Origin: Quercus robur
Lineage: Eukaryota > Streptophyta > Magnoliopsida > Fagales > Fagaceae
Assembly (NCBI RefSeq): GCF_932294415.1
Contig: NC_065537.1
Coordinates: 53,727,802-53,791,801, forward strand
Direction: 5' to 3'
Length of the DNA: 64,000 nt
Part shown: positions 1 to 10,255 of the stretch, one piece after another
Position numbering within the stretch: the first letter of the stretch is position 1
Layout of the letters: the number at the start of each line of letters is the position of its first letter
The notes under the pieces: model-generated
What the model saw: the letters and a program-made list of their open reading frames with translations, nothing else
Databases searched by the model: none
What the model was told of the DNA's origin: nothing
Position numbers and translations under genes: made by a program

Positions 1-1176
1 AGGGCTCCAAACATGGTCCCCATAACGAATGTAACACAAGGCCTAATTACCGTACTCATTTTGGTTTATATATTTATATATAGCTTAATTCACTCTAAGA
101 CTATAGGGATGTTGTGTATATAGAGAGTACAAAACTAGATAGAAAGCAAGGGATAATGTTTTTGGAGATCTAAGATGGCATGGAATGTAAGGAATAAGGT
201 TGGATTTATAAGGTGTGGGATTTTTCATGTGTTTCGTAAAGCCCAAGCCTTTTCTGTGCAAGTTTAAAGAATGTTAATCCCTTCTCCAAGGGTCAACAGT
301 CAATACACCTCATATTGATGACTTTGAAAAGTAGAAACATTTTTAATAGAAAACCATGGGGGTGATATATAATTAATTGGGTAAGAATAATTCAAGGTAT
401 AGTGGTTGATTAAGATTGGTTTTAAAATTGATGATTTTGGAATAATTTTTAATAGAAAATGATGGGGTTGATATATAATTCGTTGGGTAAGAATAATTCA
501 AGGTATAGTAGTTGATTAAGATCATATCTTTGGCATTGCCTAGGCCCTTAGGCTCTCCAATTCCATGCAAATGATGAGATAAGGAAGGTGAAGATAAACT
601 CAAAGTTTCGACAAATACGTTAATAACAGGTCTTTCCATTGAAAGAGAGATGATGGAAGGTAAATGTGAATTGGCAAGTATCAGTTTGTGATGTTTAATT
701 TTATTTTTTAGATAGACTTCTTATTTGTCAATAAAAGACTTTACCAATTGAGTTAACTAACGTTTACCAATTGAATTAACTAGAATACGCGACAATAGCG
801 CTTGATTTAATCGCTAAAATACCCACTATTTCAACCACAAATTTTTTGCATCGCAATTTTTATATGATTTTAAAGGTAAAGACGTATGTTTTTACGTTTG
901 CTTATCTTGCAAACCAAGGGGAGTTAGAAATTAGTCATTCTCCCTTTCGCTTTCCTTTAACTTATTTGATGCGTACAAACCAACATTTTCTTATCTCTTT
1001 CCTTTTTCTTTTGATAATCTTATCTCTCTCCTTTTCGTTTCCTCCCTAAAAAAACAACCAATTAATCATATCATAATTTCAGCTCACACATTCCTATAGT
1101 ACTGGACTTATTGTACTGCACTACTGCCTTAAAAAATTAAATTAAATTTGGAAGAGTACACATCTTAATTTTGTAA

Positions 1177-1208
<32 letters not shown>

Positions 1209-1337
1209 ATAATATAAAACAAAAAAAGCATAGCATTGAAAAGAATGTTTGCAGCAATATCATAGCAAAACAAATATATTTATTTTACAGGTAATATTAA
1301 ACATATAATATTTTGGCATGGAATAAGTAAATGTTAC
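1..1337. other. AT-rich intergenic stretch
   Basis: I see no supportable gene here. The stretch holds an imperfect tandem duplication at 316-521 and an (AT)n run near 1183-1207. Later exons of the monooxygenase pseudogene that ends at 1338 would be expected here on the minus strand, but I could not recognise any. Confidence 0.5.
316..521. repeat. Imperfect tandem duplication, unit ~106 bp
   Basis: Bases ~316-415 and ~430-521 share long stretches, including the block GGGTAAGAATAATTCAAGG, which occurs in both copies about 105 bp apart. The copies differ by scattered substitutions and short indels. No function is apparent. Confidence 0.75.
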
Positions 1338-1863
1338 CTGGGAATGTAGCAATTTTGGGCTCCGTGTGTTTACCATTGCATATCACTAGAGTCTCAAAGA
1401 CCTCTAGATCCAATTGCCCGACCCGAGTCCTCCACTCCACAATCCACTCATTTCTTCTTCCATCAACTTGCTCAACCCGAACCACATCATGCTAAAAACG
1501 GGTCAACTCAACCAACCCAAAATCACTTGCAAAATCATCAAGAAATCTGAGCACCTCTTCACGACCCGGAAAGTCCCTCGGGTCCCCACTTTCTTTTTTC
1601 ACAAATGGGTAATCTAAGAAGCCCATGAGCTGCCTTGGAAGGTTGACCCTGAGTGAATGGTACATACTACTACGAACAATCTCATGGCCCGGATCCATAC
1701 CCAATGGGTTGGACTCCACCCGTGGATCATAAACCCATGTGCCACCAATCCTATTGTTTTTCTCAAACAATATGACTTGATAACCCTCTCTCTTAAGCTC
1801 CCGGTCGGTGACTAGGCTGGCAGTGCCGGCTCCAATCACCGCCACTTTTATTGATCTTTCCAT
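1338..1863 (-). pseudogene. Orphan first exon of a flavin-containing monooxygenase (FMO GS-OX-like)
   Basis: The minus-strand translation from the ATG at 1863 matches the N-terminus of plant class-B flavin monooxygenases of the FMO GS-OX type. These use FAD and NADPH to oxygenate soft nucleophiles such as glucosinolate thioethers. Visible are the FAD-binding start (VAVIGAGTAS, residues 8-17), FEKNNRIGGTW, and later the TEPKIATFPG block that normally closes exon 1, followed by a splice-donor-like GT at 1337-1336. Two defects are seen. The last Gly of the GxGxxG dinucleotide-binding motif is Ser, and an in-frame TAG at 1492-1494 ends the frame after 123 codons, although the same frame continues homologous beyond it. 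No downstream exons are recognisable, so this is a truncated or decayed copy. The family call is firm; the subfamily is tentative. Confidence 0.8.
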
Positions 1864-2421
1864 TATGTGTCTAAAACTTTTGAAAGCTCTAAATCACATT
1901 TTGTGAGGATCTATGGATACCATGTACAAGTTTTTGTTCTACTATATCACATGTTCATCACATGATCAGTATAGATCATAAACAAAAGGAAATATATGAA
2001 TTAAAGCATAATTTTTTATTTTTTATTTTTGTTTTTATGGCAAGTGATTAAAAAAAAACGCAATCCAAAGAAAGCATGTTAGAGCAATAATGCTAGTGCT
2101 AGTGGTGCTTCTGTGCAAACTGTAAAGTTAAATGTTTTTTTATAAGAAAATATTGTATTGAGATTGATGAGAATCGGCGTTGGATTGTTCAGAGATTCTG
2201 AGAGATATCTTAGTTTTGTCAAAAATCTTAATTTTGCATCAAGCTATTCTTCTGTCACGTGGGATCATTGCCTTCAATAATTACAGACTTTTTATTTATT
2301 TATTTATTTATTTTTTTGAGAAAAGTTAAGAAATTGTATTGATAGAGTGGAAACTGCTAATACAAGAAAAATACAAGAAAAGGCCAAGTCGCATTAACTC
2401 GGGCTGAGGAGACCAACAATC
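1864..2421. other. AT-rich intergenic stretch
   Basis: No gene is supportable. Around 2290-2400 a T-rich (ATTT)n tract is followed by sequence of the kind seen at LINE or SINE 3' ends on the minus strand, but no domain can be recognised. Confidence 0.35.
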
Positions 2422-2583
2422 ATGGTTTTAAAAACCGGACTAGATCGGCTGGTTAGACCCGTTGAATCAAGAACTAGAGGTCAGTTCAGTCCCCAAAAAA
2501 GGCCTAAAACTAGGGCAAAACCGATAAAAATCGAGAATCGGAGGCAAATTCGGTTTTGCTTCCAGTCCGGTTTTTAAAACCAT
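2422..2583. mobile_element. MITE with perfect ~20-bp terminal inverted repeats
   Basis: The 162-bp stretch begins ATGGTTTTAAAAACCGGACT and ends with its exact reverse complement. The interior is noncoding, and the length and ends fit a non-autonomous DNA transposon. No convincing target-site duplication is visible in the flanks, so the superfamily is undetermined. Confidence 0.8.
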
Positions 2584-3049
2584 ACTAACAACAACACAAC
2601 TAAGTTACTATGATGGACCCGATAAAGAAAATGAAAGACACAGTAGAATATAATTACAAATTTTAAACCTTCTTAAAACTTTTCTTTGCAATTGCAAATA
2701 TAATTACTTTAATTTTCACAATTATTGAGTTCACAACTGAAATTGAACCAGCTAAATTTCAGTTTTTAACTGCTATCCTATGTTTTCATTTACATAATAA
2801 TCAAATTATTAGGATATAAAATTCTAATTTTTTATCAAAAGTTTTGTAACTTAATTGTCACCTTCTAGTATTTTCAAAGGAAAATATCCCCAGTTCAAAT
2901 CCTCCCACCAACAATTATAGATGCATAAAAAAAAAAAAATGCTTTGTCATATATTCATCACCATCCATTCATATATGGTACAAGTTGTGGAAGAAATACT
3001 TTACTAATATCCTTCATTCTGAGATTGACTTTCCTCCTAATTTTTTTTT

Positions 3050-4525
3050 CCTAATGGATATGTAATTATCAAGGAAGTCAATACCATACTAGTACTGGCC
3101 GTACCAGGAAAATATACAGTATTGGTCATTAAACTAGTACCGGTACTCTTCTAAAAAGTACGGAAAAAAAATACTGGGTTATATCGGTCTATTTCAGCTA
3201 TATCGGCCAATATTGGCGTTTCGGTTGGTACAATAAAAAAAATAAAAAAATTGAAAAATAATTATTAAAAAACATTTTATTTAATCTAATATATTAATTA
3301 ATATACTCAAGCTAATATGTAGGTTTATAAAATATGTGGATTTTATATTTTATGTTGATAAACATAAAAATTCACAAATTTATAATATGTTTTGTAATTG
3401 GCTAATCCTTTGACAAAATATACTTTACTTGTAATTGAGTAGATCTAAGATGAGTTTAATACTTTAAGAAACATATTGTTCAAGTCAAGTATTAAAAACA
3501 TGAAGATTGATCTAAGAAACAAGTAAAGAAAAGCTATTCATTAAGTCTCGACAGATAGCTCAATAGATACCTGCTATTGAGACTTAATGTGAAACTCGAT
3601 AGATAGCTCGATAGCAGCTCAATTTATCGAGAATTATAATTTCAGAATTTCCAGATCTAAAATCCGGCCTAAGTTTATGTATTGTTTAGGGTTTTTTTTC
3701 TCACAACCCTACACATATATAAGATTTATTTTAAGAGCCATCACACATGGATGTAGAGACCAAGAGACTTATTTTTTCTGTGAGAAGCTACTGCATTTGT
3801 ACACCATAGAGTTTTGTAACCAATTGCTTCCAAATCTTCATTGTTGATGAAATGAAAAACTTTGCAGCCAACAACATCTGTTTAAGTTGCTAGAGTTAGT
3901 CATGTACTGGAATCCATGTAAAAGATTAGTCACAAATTGGAGGTTTGTGCATCAATGTAAAGAAGCCTATTATAAGATCAAGTCCAATTGGGTATTGGAG
4001 CGAAGGTTCAACTGTAAGTTGTTATTTTGGAATAGGCCAAGGCAGTTGGTAAGATTCCTTATACTTGTAACCACTTGATTATTGCTTAGTGGATTCTTGG
4101 GAGTGGTGACCTTAAAATCACCCGATGAAGTTTTTTTGTCTTACAAGGTTTTTTCCATTTGTCAACAAATCACTGTGTCAAATTTAATTTCCCTTGCGTT
4201 TAGTATTTTTGGTGATTTGTTGGTGTCTTCACGATTTGTATGTAATTGAGCCTAATTAATCAATTTGGGTAATTAAATTAATTAACCGGAGTCAAGCTAT
4301 CTTAACCTAACACTTACATAAATAATACAAAATATATTTATGTATAGAAATATATAATTAGCAATAATCCTGAAACGGTACACCGATATTAACTGGTACC
4401 GAAATATTTCGTTCCGCTGATTTAATTGAAACAGCTTTCAGTATAAAATTGACTCCTTTGGTAATTATACAATGGGATAGAGACATTTTTCTCCATTGCT
4501 TTTTATGCCTAATGGATGTGTAATT
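3050..4525. mobile_element. Insertion of ~1.44 kb bounded by an 18-bp direct repeat
   Basis: CCTAATGGATATGTAATT at 3050-3067 recurs with one mismatch at 4508-4525, as a retroelement-type target-site duplication would. Both ends of the enclosed DNA carry sequence rich in GTACCGGTAC-like motifs (3085-3235 and 4370-4430). The middle (~3400-4310) resembles a copia LTR: it has a TATA-like CATATATAAGA near 3713 and a CCTAACA end near 4310, but no clean 5-bp duplication. No protein domain is recognisable; the short ORF at 3887-4078 has no similarity I know. Confidence 0.45.
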
Positions 4526-4785
4526 CCTCCATTGCATTTGTTTTTTCAAAGGACGTAGAAAAAATTAATGATAACTATACTAAAAATAAAAACGAAGCTA
4601 TATGTTTGTACTTCATAAAGAGTAGTCAGTTGTGGTGCCTTGCATTTTCAAAACATGGATTAGGATTTAGGCATTGATTGGAGTTGCATTGATAATTTGA
4701 TAGGGATACGGGATACCTAAAGACCAGATTTTTAACTTGTACGTAGTCTGAGATTTTGAGTTTTTATTTTTTTATTTTTTATTTT

Positions 4786-5237
4786 GGCGCAATTGCACTT
4801 TTAGTCCCTACATTTTTAAGTTTTTCCATTTTAGTCCCTACATTTTATTTTTTCCACTTTTAGTCCCTAAAACCAATTTACGCTTTCCGTTTTGGTCCTT
4901 TCCGTCAGTCAACCAACGGAAATAGCTGAGGTGGCAGCCGGAACAATTAAAATATTATAAAAAATGCCACATCACCCTGACAAATCAGCATATATATTTT
5001 AAAAATTAATTTATTAATTTTAATTAAATAAAAAAAATAAAAACATAATTAAAGATAATAAAATCAAACCTAAACCCAGAAAATCAAATCCAAGAACACA
5101 AATTCAGAATTAAAAACAATGAAATCAAATGCCTATGAACACAAGAACACAAACCCAGAAAATCAAACCCAAGAACATGAAATTTATACCTAAATAAAAA
5201 AAATTAAAAACATATAGTTTAAAAAAGAAATTAAATT
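4786..5237 (+). repeat. Left terminal inverted repeat of the Mutator-like element
   Basis: Reading 4786-5237 forward and 6745-6290 in reverse complement gives nearly the same sequence, with isolated substitutions such as AAAGATAAT against AAAAATAAT. Both terminal ~20 bases are identical. Confidence 0.9.
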
Positions 5238-5571
5238 AATTATATTAAAAAATTTCAAGTCCTGCTCTCTTTCTTTCATTTATGTCAAACAAATAAAGGT
5301 CCGGCCCTCTTTGTGGATTTTGAGCTCTGTGGTGTAGTGGTGTTGGTTGAGGTAGATTGATTGAAGCACTGTGGTTGATGATGGGTTGATTTATGGTTCA
5401 TGGGTTTTGATTTGGGGTGGTTTCCGATGGGTTTTGGGGTTAGAATTTGGTATGGGTTTTGATTTAGGAATGGATTTAGGGATGGGTTTTCCTTTTGGAT
5501 TCAGATTTTGTGGGTTTTGTGTGGATTTTGCTTTGATTTTTTTGTGGGTTTCGTGCATGGTGGTGGTGGTA

Positions 5572-5862
5572 GTGAATCCCCTCAATCCACATTTTCTCCG
5601 CCTTCCCGAATCTCCTCCCTCAAGAACTCCCAAACCCCAACGCACAAACCCCTTATCGCCGCCTCTGCCTTCTCTGGCTCCCTCCACCTCCTCTTCGCCA
5701 ACGCCATCGAAGCCTTGCTCGAGTCGGAGTGCTTGGTTCCAGTGAAGGAGCTACACGTTGGGGCTGTGTCTTGTGTCGATGTGAACGACGATGGGGCTAA
5801 GTGCATGATAGTGGAGGGCTTGAGGTCAGCGGTGGTTTACCTCCAATCTCTTACAGATCAGT
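5572..5862 (+). pseudogene. Captured gene fragment resembling nucleoporin NUP43 (WD-repeat)
   Basis: One frame stays open across 5508-5969. In 5572-5862 it shows an ordinary-looking GC-rich coding segment with SPPSRISSLKN, KPLIAASAFSGSLHLLF and ELHVGAVSCVDVNDDGAKC. That order (S-R-x-S-S-L, then a GSLH block, then HVG-V-x-VD) is what I recall from the N-terminal WD40 region of plant NUP43, a subunit of the Nup107-160 nuclear-pore complex. The fragment has no ATG of its own and covers only about 95 codons. It sits between the inverted repeats of the Mutator-like element, so it is best read as transduplicated cargo. The NUP43 assignment is from memory; a different WD-repeat parent is possible. 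Confidence 0.6.
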
Positions 5863-6289
5863 GGGTCTCTATTAGATCGGTGGGTTTAAAATTTCTGGGT
5901 TTGTTTACGGGTTTCTCGAATTTGGGTTTGAAATTTATGGGTTTGTTTTTGGGTTTGATGTTTGTATGAAGGGTTTGATTTTTCATGTGATGTTCTGGGT
6001 TTGCTAGAGATTGAGGGTTGGGTTAGGGTCTGTGTTCTTTGTGTTTTGAACGTTTGAAGGTCTTTTGTATTTTGTAGATCTGTGCCCTTTGATTTTACAT
6101 GTTCCATGTTGGCATGTTCTTGATTTTTTTAATTTCCTCGACAACCAAACATATTATTGGAAGAACATGAACATGTTCTTCATGATGACTGGGAAGAACA
6201 TAATGTAAAGAAAATTTTTTTTTAATTTAATTAATTTAAGTTCATGTTCTTCATGATAACTAGGAAGAACATAATCTAAAGATTTTTTT

Positions 6290-6745
6290 TTTAATTTAAT
6301 TTCTTTTTTAAACTATCTGTTTTTAATTTTTTTTTATTTAGGTATAAATTTCATGTTCTTGGGTTTGATTTTCTGGGTTTGTGTTCTTGTGTTCATAGGC
6401 ATTTGATTTCATTGTTTTTAATTCTGAATTTGTGTTCTTGGATTTGATTTTCTGGGTTTAGGTTTGGTTTTATTATTTTTAATTATGTTTTTATTTTTTT
6501 TATTTAATTAAAATTAATAAATTAATTTTTAAAATATATATGCTGATTTGTCAGGGTGATGTGGCATTTTTTATAATATTTTAATTGTTCCGGCTGCCAC
6601 CTCAGCTATTTCCGTTGGTTGACTGACGGAAAGGACCAAAACGGAAAGCGTAAATTGGTTTTAGGGACTAAAAGTGGAAAAAATAAAATGTAGGGACTAA
6701 AATGGAAAAACTTAAAAATGTAGGGACTAAAAGTGCAATTGCGCC
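6290..6745 (-). repeat. Right terminal inverted repeat of the Mutator-like element
   Basis: This is the inverted partner of 4786-5237. It is followed immediately by the second copy of the 9-bp target duplication at 6746-6754. Confidence 0.9.
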
Positions 6746-6976
6746 TTTTATTTTCAATTCAATTTTCATTGGAGGAAGCTATCTTCATTGACAGTGTAAT
6801 ACAGCTATGATTTTAGTTTTTGTCGATCTAATGTTAGATCTACAGGTATAACAGTACGTTATAACTTATAACACTGGCATACAAAAACTCTATTTTGAAA
6901 TAATAAAGAATTTTTTCTCATAAAAAAGAAAAAGAAATAATAAAGAAATTCAAAACAATTAAATAATTGACCACAT

Positions 6977-7050
6977 GGCCTATTAGCTCAGTTGGTTAGA
7001 GCGTCGTGCTAATAACGCGAAGGTCGCAGGTTCGAAACCTGCATGGGCCA
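6977..7050 (+). tRNA. tRNA-Ile (anticodon AAU)
   Basis: The 74-nt sequence folds as a complete cloverleaf. The acceptor arms GGCCTAT and ATGGGCC pair and are followed by discriminator A. The D arm holds TAGCTCAGTTGG (A box). The anticodon stem TCGTG/CGCGA encloses the loop CTAATAA with anticodon AAT. The T arm GCAGGTTCGAAACCTGC contains the B box. There is no intron and no encoded CCA. A TTTTT run near 7072 can act as the Pol III terminator, and a CAA-rich stretch lies just upstream, as in many plant tRNA genes. It appears intact. Confidence 0.97.
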
Positions 7051-7549
7051 GATTTCTTTCTAAATTTACTACTTTTTGCTCAACAAGATTTCCTTCCTCA
7101 CACTTTTATCATCAGTTGATTCAGTTCCCTACATTTTCTCAGTCAGATTTCTTTCCTCATATGTTGTCATCAGTTTCCTATTTTCTAAAAAATGGTCCCC
7201 CAAAGCATTAAAAACCTTAGAAAAAGAAGACAATTTTATATAACGACAGCTAATATATACGGATTTGATGAATTCTCTTGGATGTTTTTAACGTGGTACA
7301 ATACAAATAAAGACAAGGGCAAATCTAACAAAAGATGGACATGTCCCCCATTTATGTACATGGACAAGGACTTTTGCTGGGTGGTTTCGAATTTTCAATA
7401 GCCCACTTGATAAAATCTATCTACAATATCCATATATGGCCTAATTGTGGCCATTATTTACTCAAGATTATTAGCCTGTTGCTTTGTGTATAATATATAT
7501 GTAGAACCCTACCTGTAGCTGATGAGAACTACCTTTGTTGCATGATAAA
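7051..7549. promoter_or_regulatory. Upstream region of the eight-cysteine gene at 7550
   Basis: No gene is seen. A TATA-like TATAATATATATG lies at about 7490-7501, roughly 50-60 bp before the ATG, so transcription would start close to the coding region. The ORF-like stretch 7192-7401 shows no recognisable domain. Confidence 0.4.
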
Positions 7550-7927
7550 ATGGGTATTAGGGGTTATAAGGCCAAAGCAGCTTGTTTCATCTTATTTAAC
7601 ATCATATTTTTCACTTGTGTTTCATCTAATAAGGTTTTATACCCTCCCTCTGCCCCAGAGAATCCTGCTGAATGCCCGAAAGATACACTAAAGTTTGGTG
7701 TTTGTGGCAGCTGGCTAGGGTTGGTCACTGAAGTTATTGGGACTAAACCAAGCGAAGAATGCTGTACAGTGGTGAAAGGTCTTGCAGATCTTGAAGCTGC
7801 AGTGTGTTTATGCACTGCAATTAAGGCTAATGTATTGGGAATTGTCAAAATCCAGGTACCTGTTGCCCTTAGTTTGCTCGTTAATGGGTGTGGGAAGAAG
7901 GTCCCTGAAGGCTTTGTATGTGCATAG
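7550..7927 (+). CDS. Secreted eight-cysteine (14-kDa proline-rich/LTP-like) protein
   Basis: A single exon encodes 125 residues. Residues ~8-25 form a hydrophobic signal peptide ending near CVSS. The rest is the hydrophobic-seed/lipid-transfer-like eight-cysteine domain: Cys42, 52, 71-72, 86, 88, 114 and 124 give C-X9-C-X18-CC-X13-CXC-X25-C-X9-C, with the family blocks CPKDTLKFGVC and LEAAVCLCTAIKANVLGI. The family acts in the cell wall or apoplast and binds lipids or links to the wall; the exact role of this copy is unknown. I chose the ATG at 7550 (AAAATGG context); nothing upstream in frame is an ATG. The linker between signal peptide and domain is only about 15 residues and hardly proline-rich, unlike the paralog at 51781. 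The domain is intact, so it is probably functional. Confidence 0.9.
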   Translation: MGIRGYKAKAACFILFNIIFFTCVSSNKVLYPPSAPENPAECPKDTLKFGVCGSWLGLVTEVIGTKPSEECCTVVKGLADLEAAVCLCTAIKANVLGIVKIQVPVALSLLVNGCGKKVPEGFVCA

Positions 7928-8789
7928 AAACTCTAGCCTAGTAGAGTGTATTTATATGAGTTTATTTTAATGAATCTTATTTATTACACACTCTCGCACA
8001 TAACTGTACAAGTAAAATTTGCACAGAAAACGTGTGCAAAGAGTGTGGAACTATTACCCTATTTTAATTAGTATATCCAGCTTATTTTGTTTATTGTGTC
8101 AAAATATAATTGTGATTATTATGAAAATAAGCTCTCTCTCTCTCTCTCCGAATTGTATGTGCATAGTCTAGACTTCTAGTCGGTAAAGTCTTCACTCTTT
8201 ATCTTTCTCTTTCTTTATCTTTTGGTTAGAATCAATCTTTTCTCTCTCAAATAGTGCGCGATGCATGCACTTATAGATTCCTAATGTTCGATCGCTTAAC
8301 TAAATCAACTTTGTCGGCATAAAAGTCAGATTATGTCTTTCACTATCAGAAAAATGCACAGGGACGTTGAATAATTCCTGCTCCACCTTTGTACCCCAAA
8401 TCACATTTGAAAAACAAAAGGAAGAATTCCAGGAATTTTAAGCTTAGAATAAAAGTGCTGTGAGCTGCTTTCTCCAAGCCTAACCCGTCAATTAATGTTA
8501 TTCAACTCAACTCAACTAAATTAAGCCTTAATTCTAACTAATTAGATAGGTTTGGGTACATTGAATAATTTGTAGTTTTGTACTCAATTTATAAAATTAC
8601 ATTTTTTGGGGTAACATTTGAATTGTATAATTGTTACTCTGGCTTTAATTTGGAGAATCACTATCCTTGATTTCTGATAGCTTTGTGATTATAATGGAGT
8701 GTGAGGTCACTATCCTTGACAATTTGTATTAGGATATTTTTGTGTGAATGGAGTGTAGAGTTAGCAAGTCACTATCCTTAACAATTTGT
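7928..8789. other. 3' flank of the eight-cysteine gene and local short repeats
   Basis: No gene is supportable. A (CT)n run lies at about 8134-8148. Between 8640 and 8790 the phrase TCACTATCCTT recurs three times (about 8657, 8708 and 8770) together with AATGGAGTGT, indicating small tandem duplications. Confidence 0.5.
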
Positions 8790-8940
8790 GGGTTCCAGTT
8801 AGCTCAACTGATAAAATCTTTGATAGTTGAATAAGAGATTTGGTGTCTTAGTCTGATGATAAAGTGCTATCATCATAAGCGGATACCATGGGTTGTGAAA
8901 CTCTTTCAAAAAAAAAAAAAAAAGGTTAAAAAAAAAGATT
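8790..8940 (+). mobile_element. SINE-like element, internally deleted, with A-rich tail
   Basis: The sequence starts GGGTTCCAGTTAGCTCAACT, a tRNA-like 5' end with an A-box-like TTAGCTCAACTGA. It continues with GTCTTAGTCTGATGATAAAG and ends in a run of A (8908-8923). That layout matches a tRNA-derived SINE I associate with woody rosids. The expected Pol III B box is not found between the two halves, suggesting an internal deletion. Retrotransposition would copy it using LINE proteins. Confidence 0.55.
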
Positions 8941-9298
8941 AAAAAAAATTGCATTCCAATTGTATAATAATTACTTTGGATTTGGTGAATGGAGTCTGTT
9001 GCATCTACATTTTGAAAAACTCTAGTTAAATAGTTAATATAACATATATAGATATCACTTAATTTAAAAGTTTAAATTTAAAAGTTTATGCTCAACTATG
9101 TAACGTAACTCACACATATATACACAAAAAGTATTAATCATATTTCATTTTGACATTCTCATTATTATTTATATAACTCAGATTAACCTAATAAATACAC
9201 CTGTTGGCATAAGACTCAATAGTCAATACCTACCCACGCAACACCTTCATAGGCTAAATTCTCACACAAATCAAAATGGTCCAAACTCTAGGGTATTA

Positions 9299-10255
9299 GA
9301 GCATTAGCATCCAATTTCTAAAAAATATCATGTTTTACTATCTCAAAAGTTACTTTATCTATTATGTCATACCATTTTACAACACACCTAACATCTCAAT
9401 CTCTATTTTTTTTGCCACTTTGTTTAAATATTCTTTTTTAGTCTCTCTCTCTCTCTCTCCTCAACCAACAACCATCACATCACAGTGCCTCCGCTAGATA
9501 CAACAAGCAAACCTACCAGATACACCAAGCAAACCCACCAGCCAGAAATCACCACCACGAATCCATATCAGCCATCACACACACAACACCCAAACCCATA
9601 AACCCACCATTGCCAATTAACCACCACCTTGCCAAACCCACCACCCACCCCACCACAACGACAACAACCCACCTCACCACCACAGCAACACCCCACCACC
9701 ACAGCAACACCCTACCACCACTACTATGAATCTACAGATGCACAAAAACCCCAAAAAAAATCAAAGCAAAATCCACACAATTGAAACCCACAAAATTCGA
9801 ATCCAAAAGGCAATACCCATCCCAAAATCAAAACTCATAGCAAATTCCAACCCCAAACCCACCCAAAATCAAAATCCATGAACCATAAATCAACCCATTA
9901 TGAACTATGGTGCTTCAATCAATTTGCCTCAACCAACACCATCGCATCACAAAGCTCAAAATTTCACAAAGAGAGGGAGTGAGGACTGAAGGAGAGAGAG
10001 AGAAAACCAGAGAGGTGAGATGGAGAATGGGAATGGAAGAGAGTCAGGGCGTGTTGAGGAGAGAAAGAATGAAGTGAAAGAAAAAATTAATCTAAAATTT
10101 TACAACCTACTATAGTAACGTCTTACAAGTATGACATTAGTGTAGCTAGATTGTAAATTTTTTTACAAATAGCTTGCCAAATAATGCATGTTTTTTGTGC
10201 TTTGATGCTAAAATATAGCATATTATGAGATTTAGCCACTCAAATACTGATGCTC
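9299..10255. mobile_element. PIF/Harbinger-like non-autonomous element (first of three)
   Basis: The termini GAGCATTAGCATCC and the inverted ACTGATGCTC are flanked by the 3-bp duplication TTA (9296-9298 and 10256-10258), as expected for PIF/Harbinger elements. The 957-bp interior is A/C-rich on this strand (poly-proline/threonine-like low complexity) and has no transposase. On the minus strand, 9720-9985 is clearly similar to 5295-5560 inside the Mutator-like element. A (CT)n tract lies at 9440-9459. Confidence 0.8.

Larger units (their letters stand above)
4786..6745. mobile_element. Mutator-like element (Pack-MULE type) with ~450-bp TIRs
   Basis: The element starts GGCGCAATTGCACTTTTAG and ends with the reverse complement. 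The inverted repeats continue almost unbroken for about 450 bp (4786-5237 against 6290-6745). It is flanked by a perfect 9-bp target-site duplication TTTTATTTT (4777-4785 and 6746-6754), the hallmark of Mutator superfamily insertions. It encodes no transposase. The interior holds a gene fragment (5572-5862), a G/T-rich segment (5300-5560), and a ~80-bp tandem repeat at ~6150-6290. Near-identity of the two TIRs suggests a fairly young insertion. Confidence 0.92.

Noticed and set aside
373-639. 88-codon minus-strand ORF as a possible later FMO exon
   Set aside because: It lacks the NADPH-binding GxSxSA/G motif and other FMO blocks, and it spans the tandem duplication at 316-521.
3400-4310. Solo copia LTR inside the 3050-4525 insertion
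   Set aside because: The right end (CCTAACA) and a TATA-like site fit, but I could not find a matching left TG end with a 5-bp target duplication, so I did not list it separately.
5391-5687. 98-codon minus-strand ORF in the Mutator-like element
   Set aside because: It is the complement of the G/T-rich cargo and reads as low-complexity Lys/Pro/Asn repeats; no domain.
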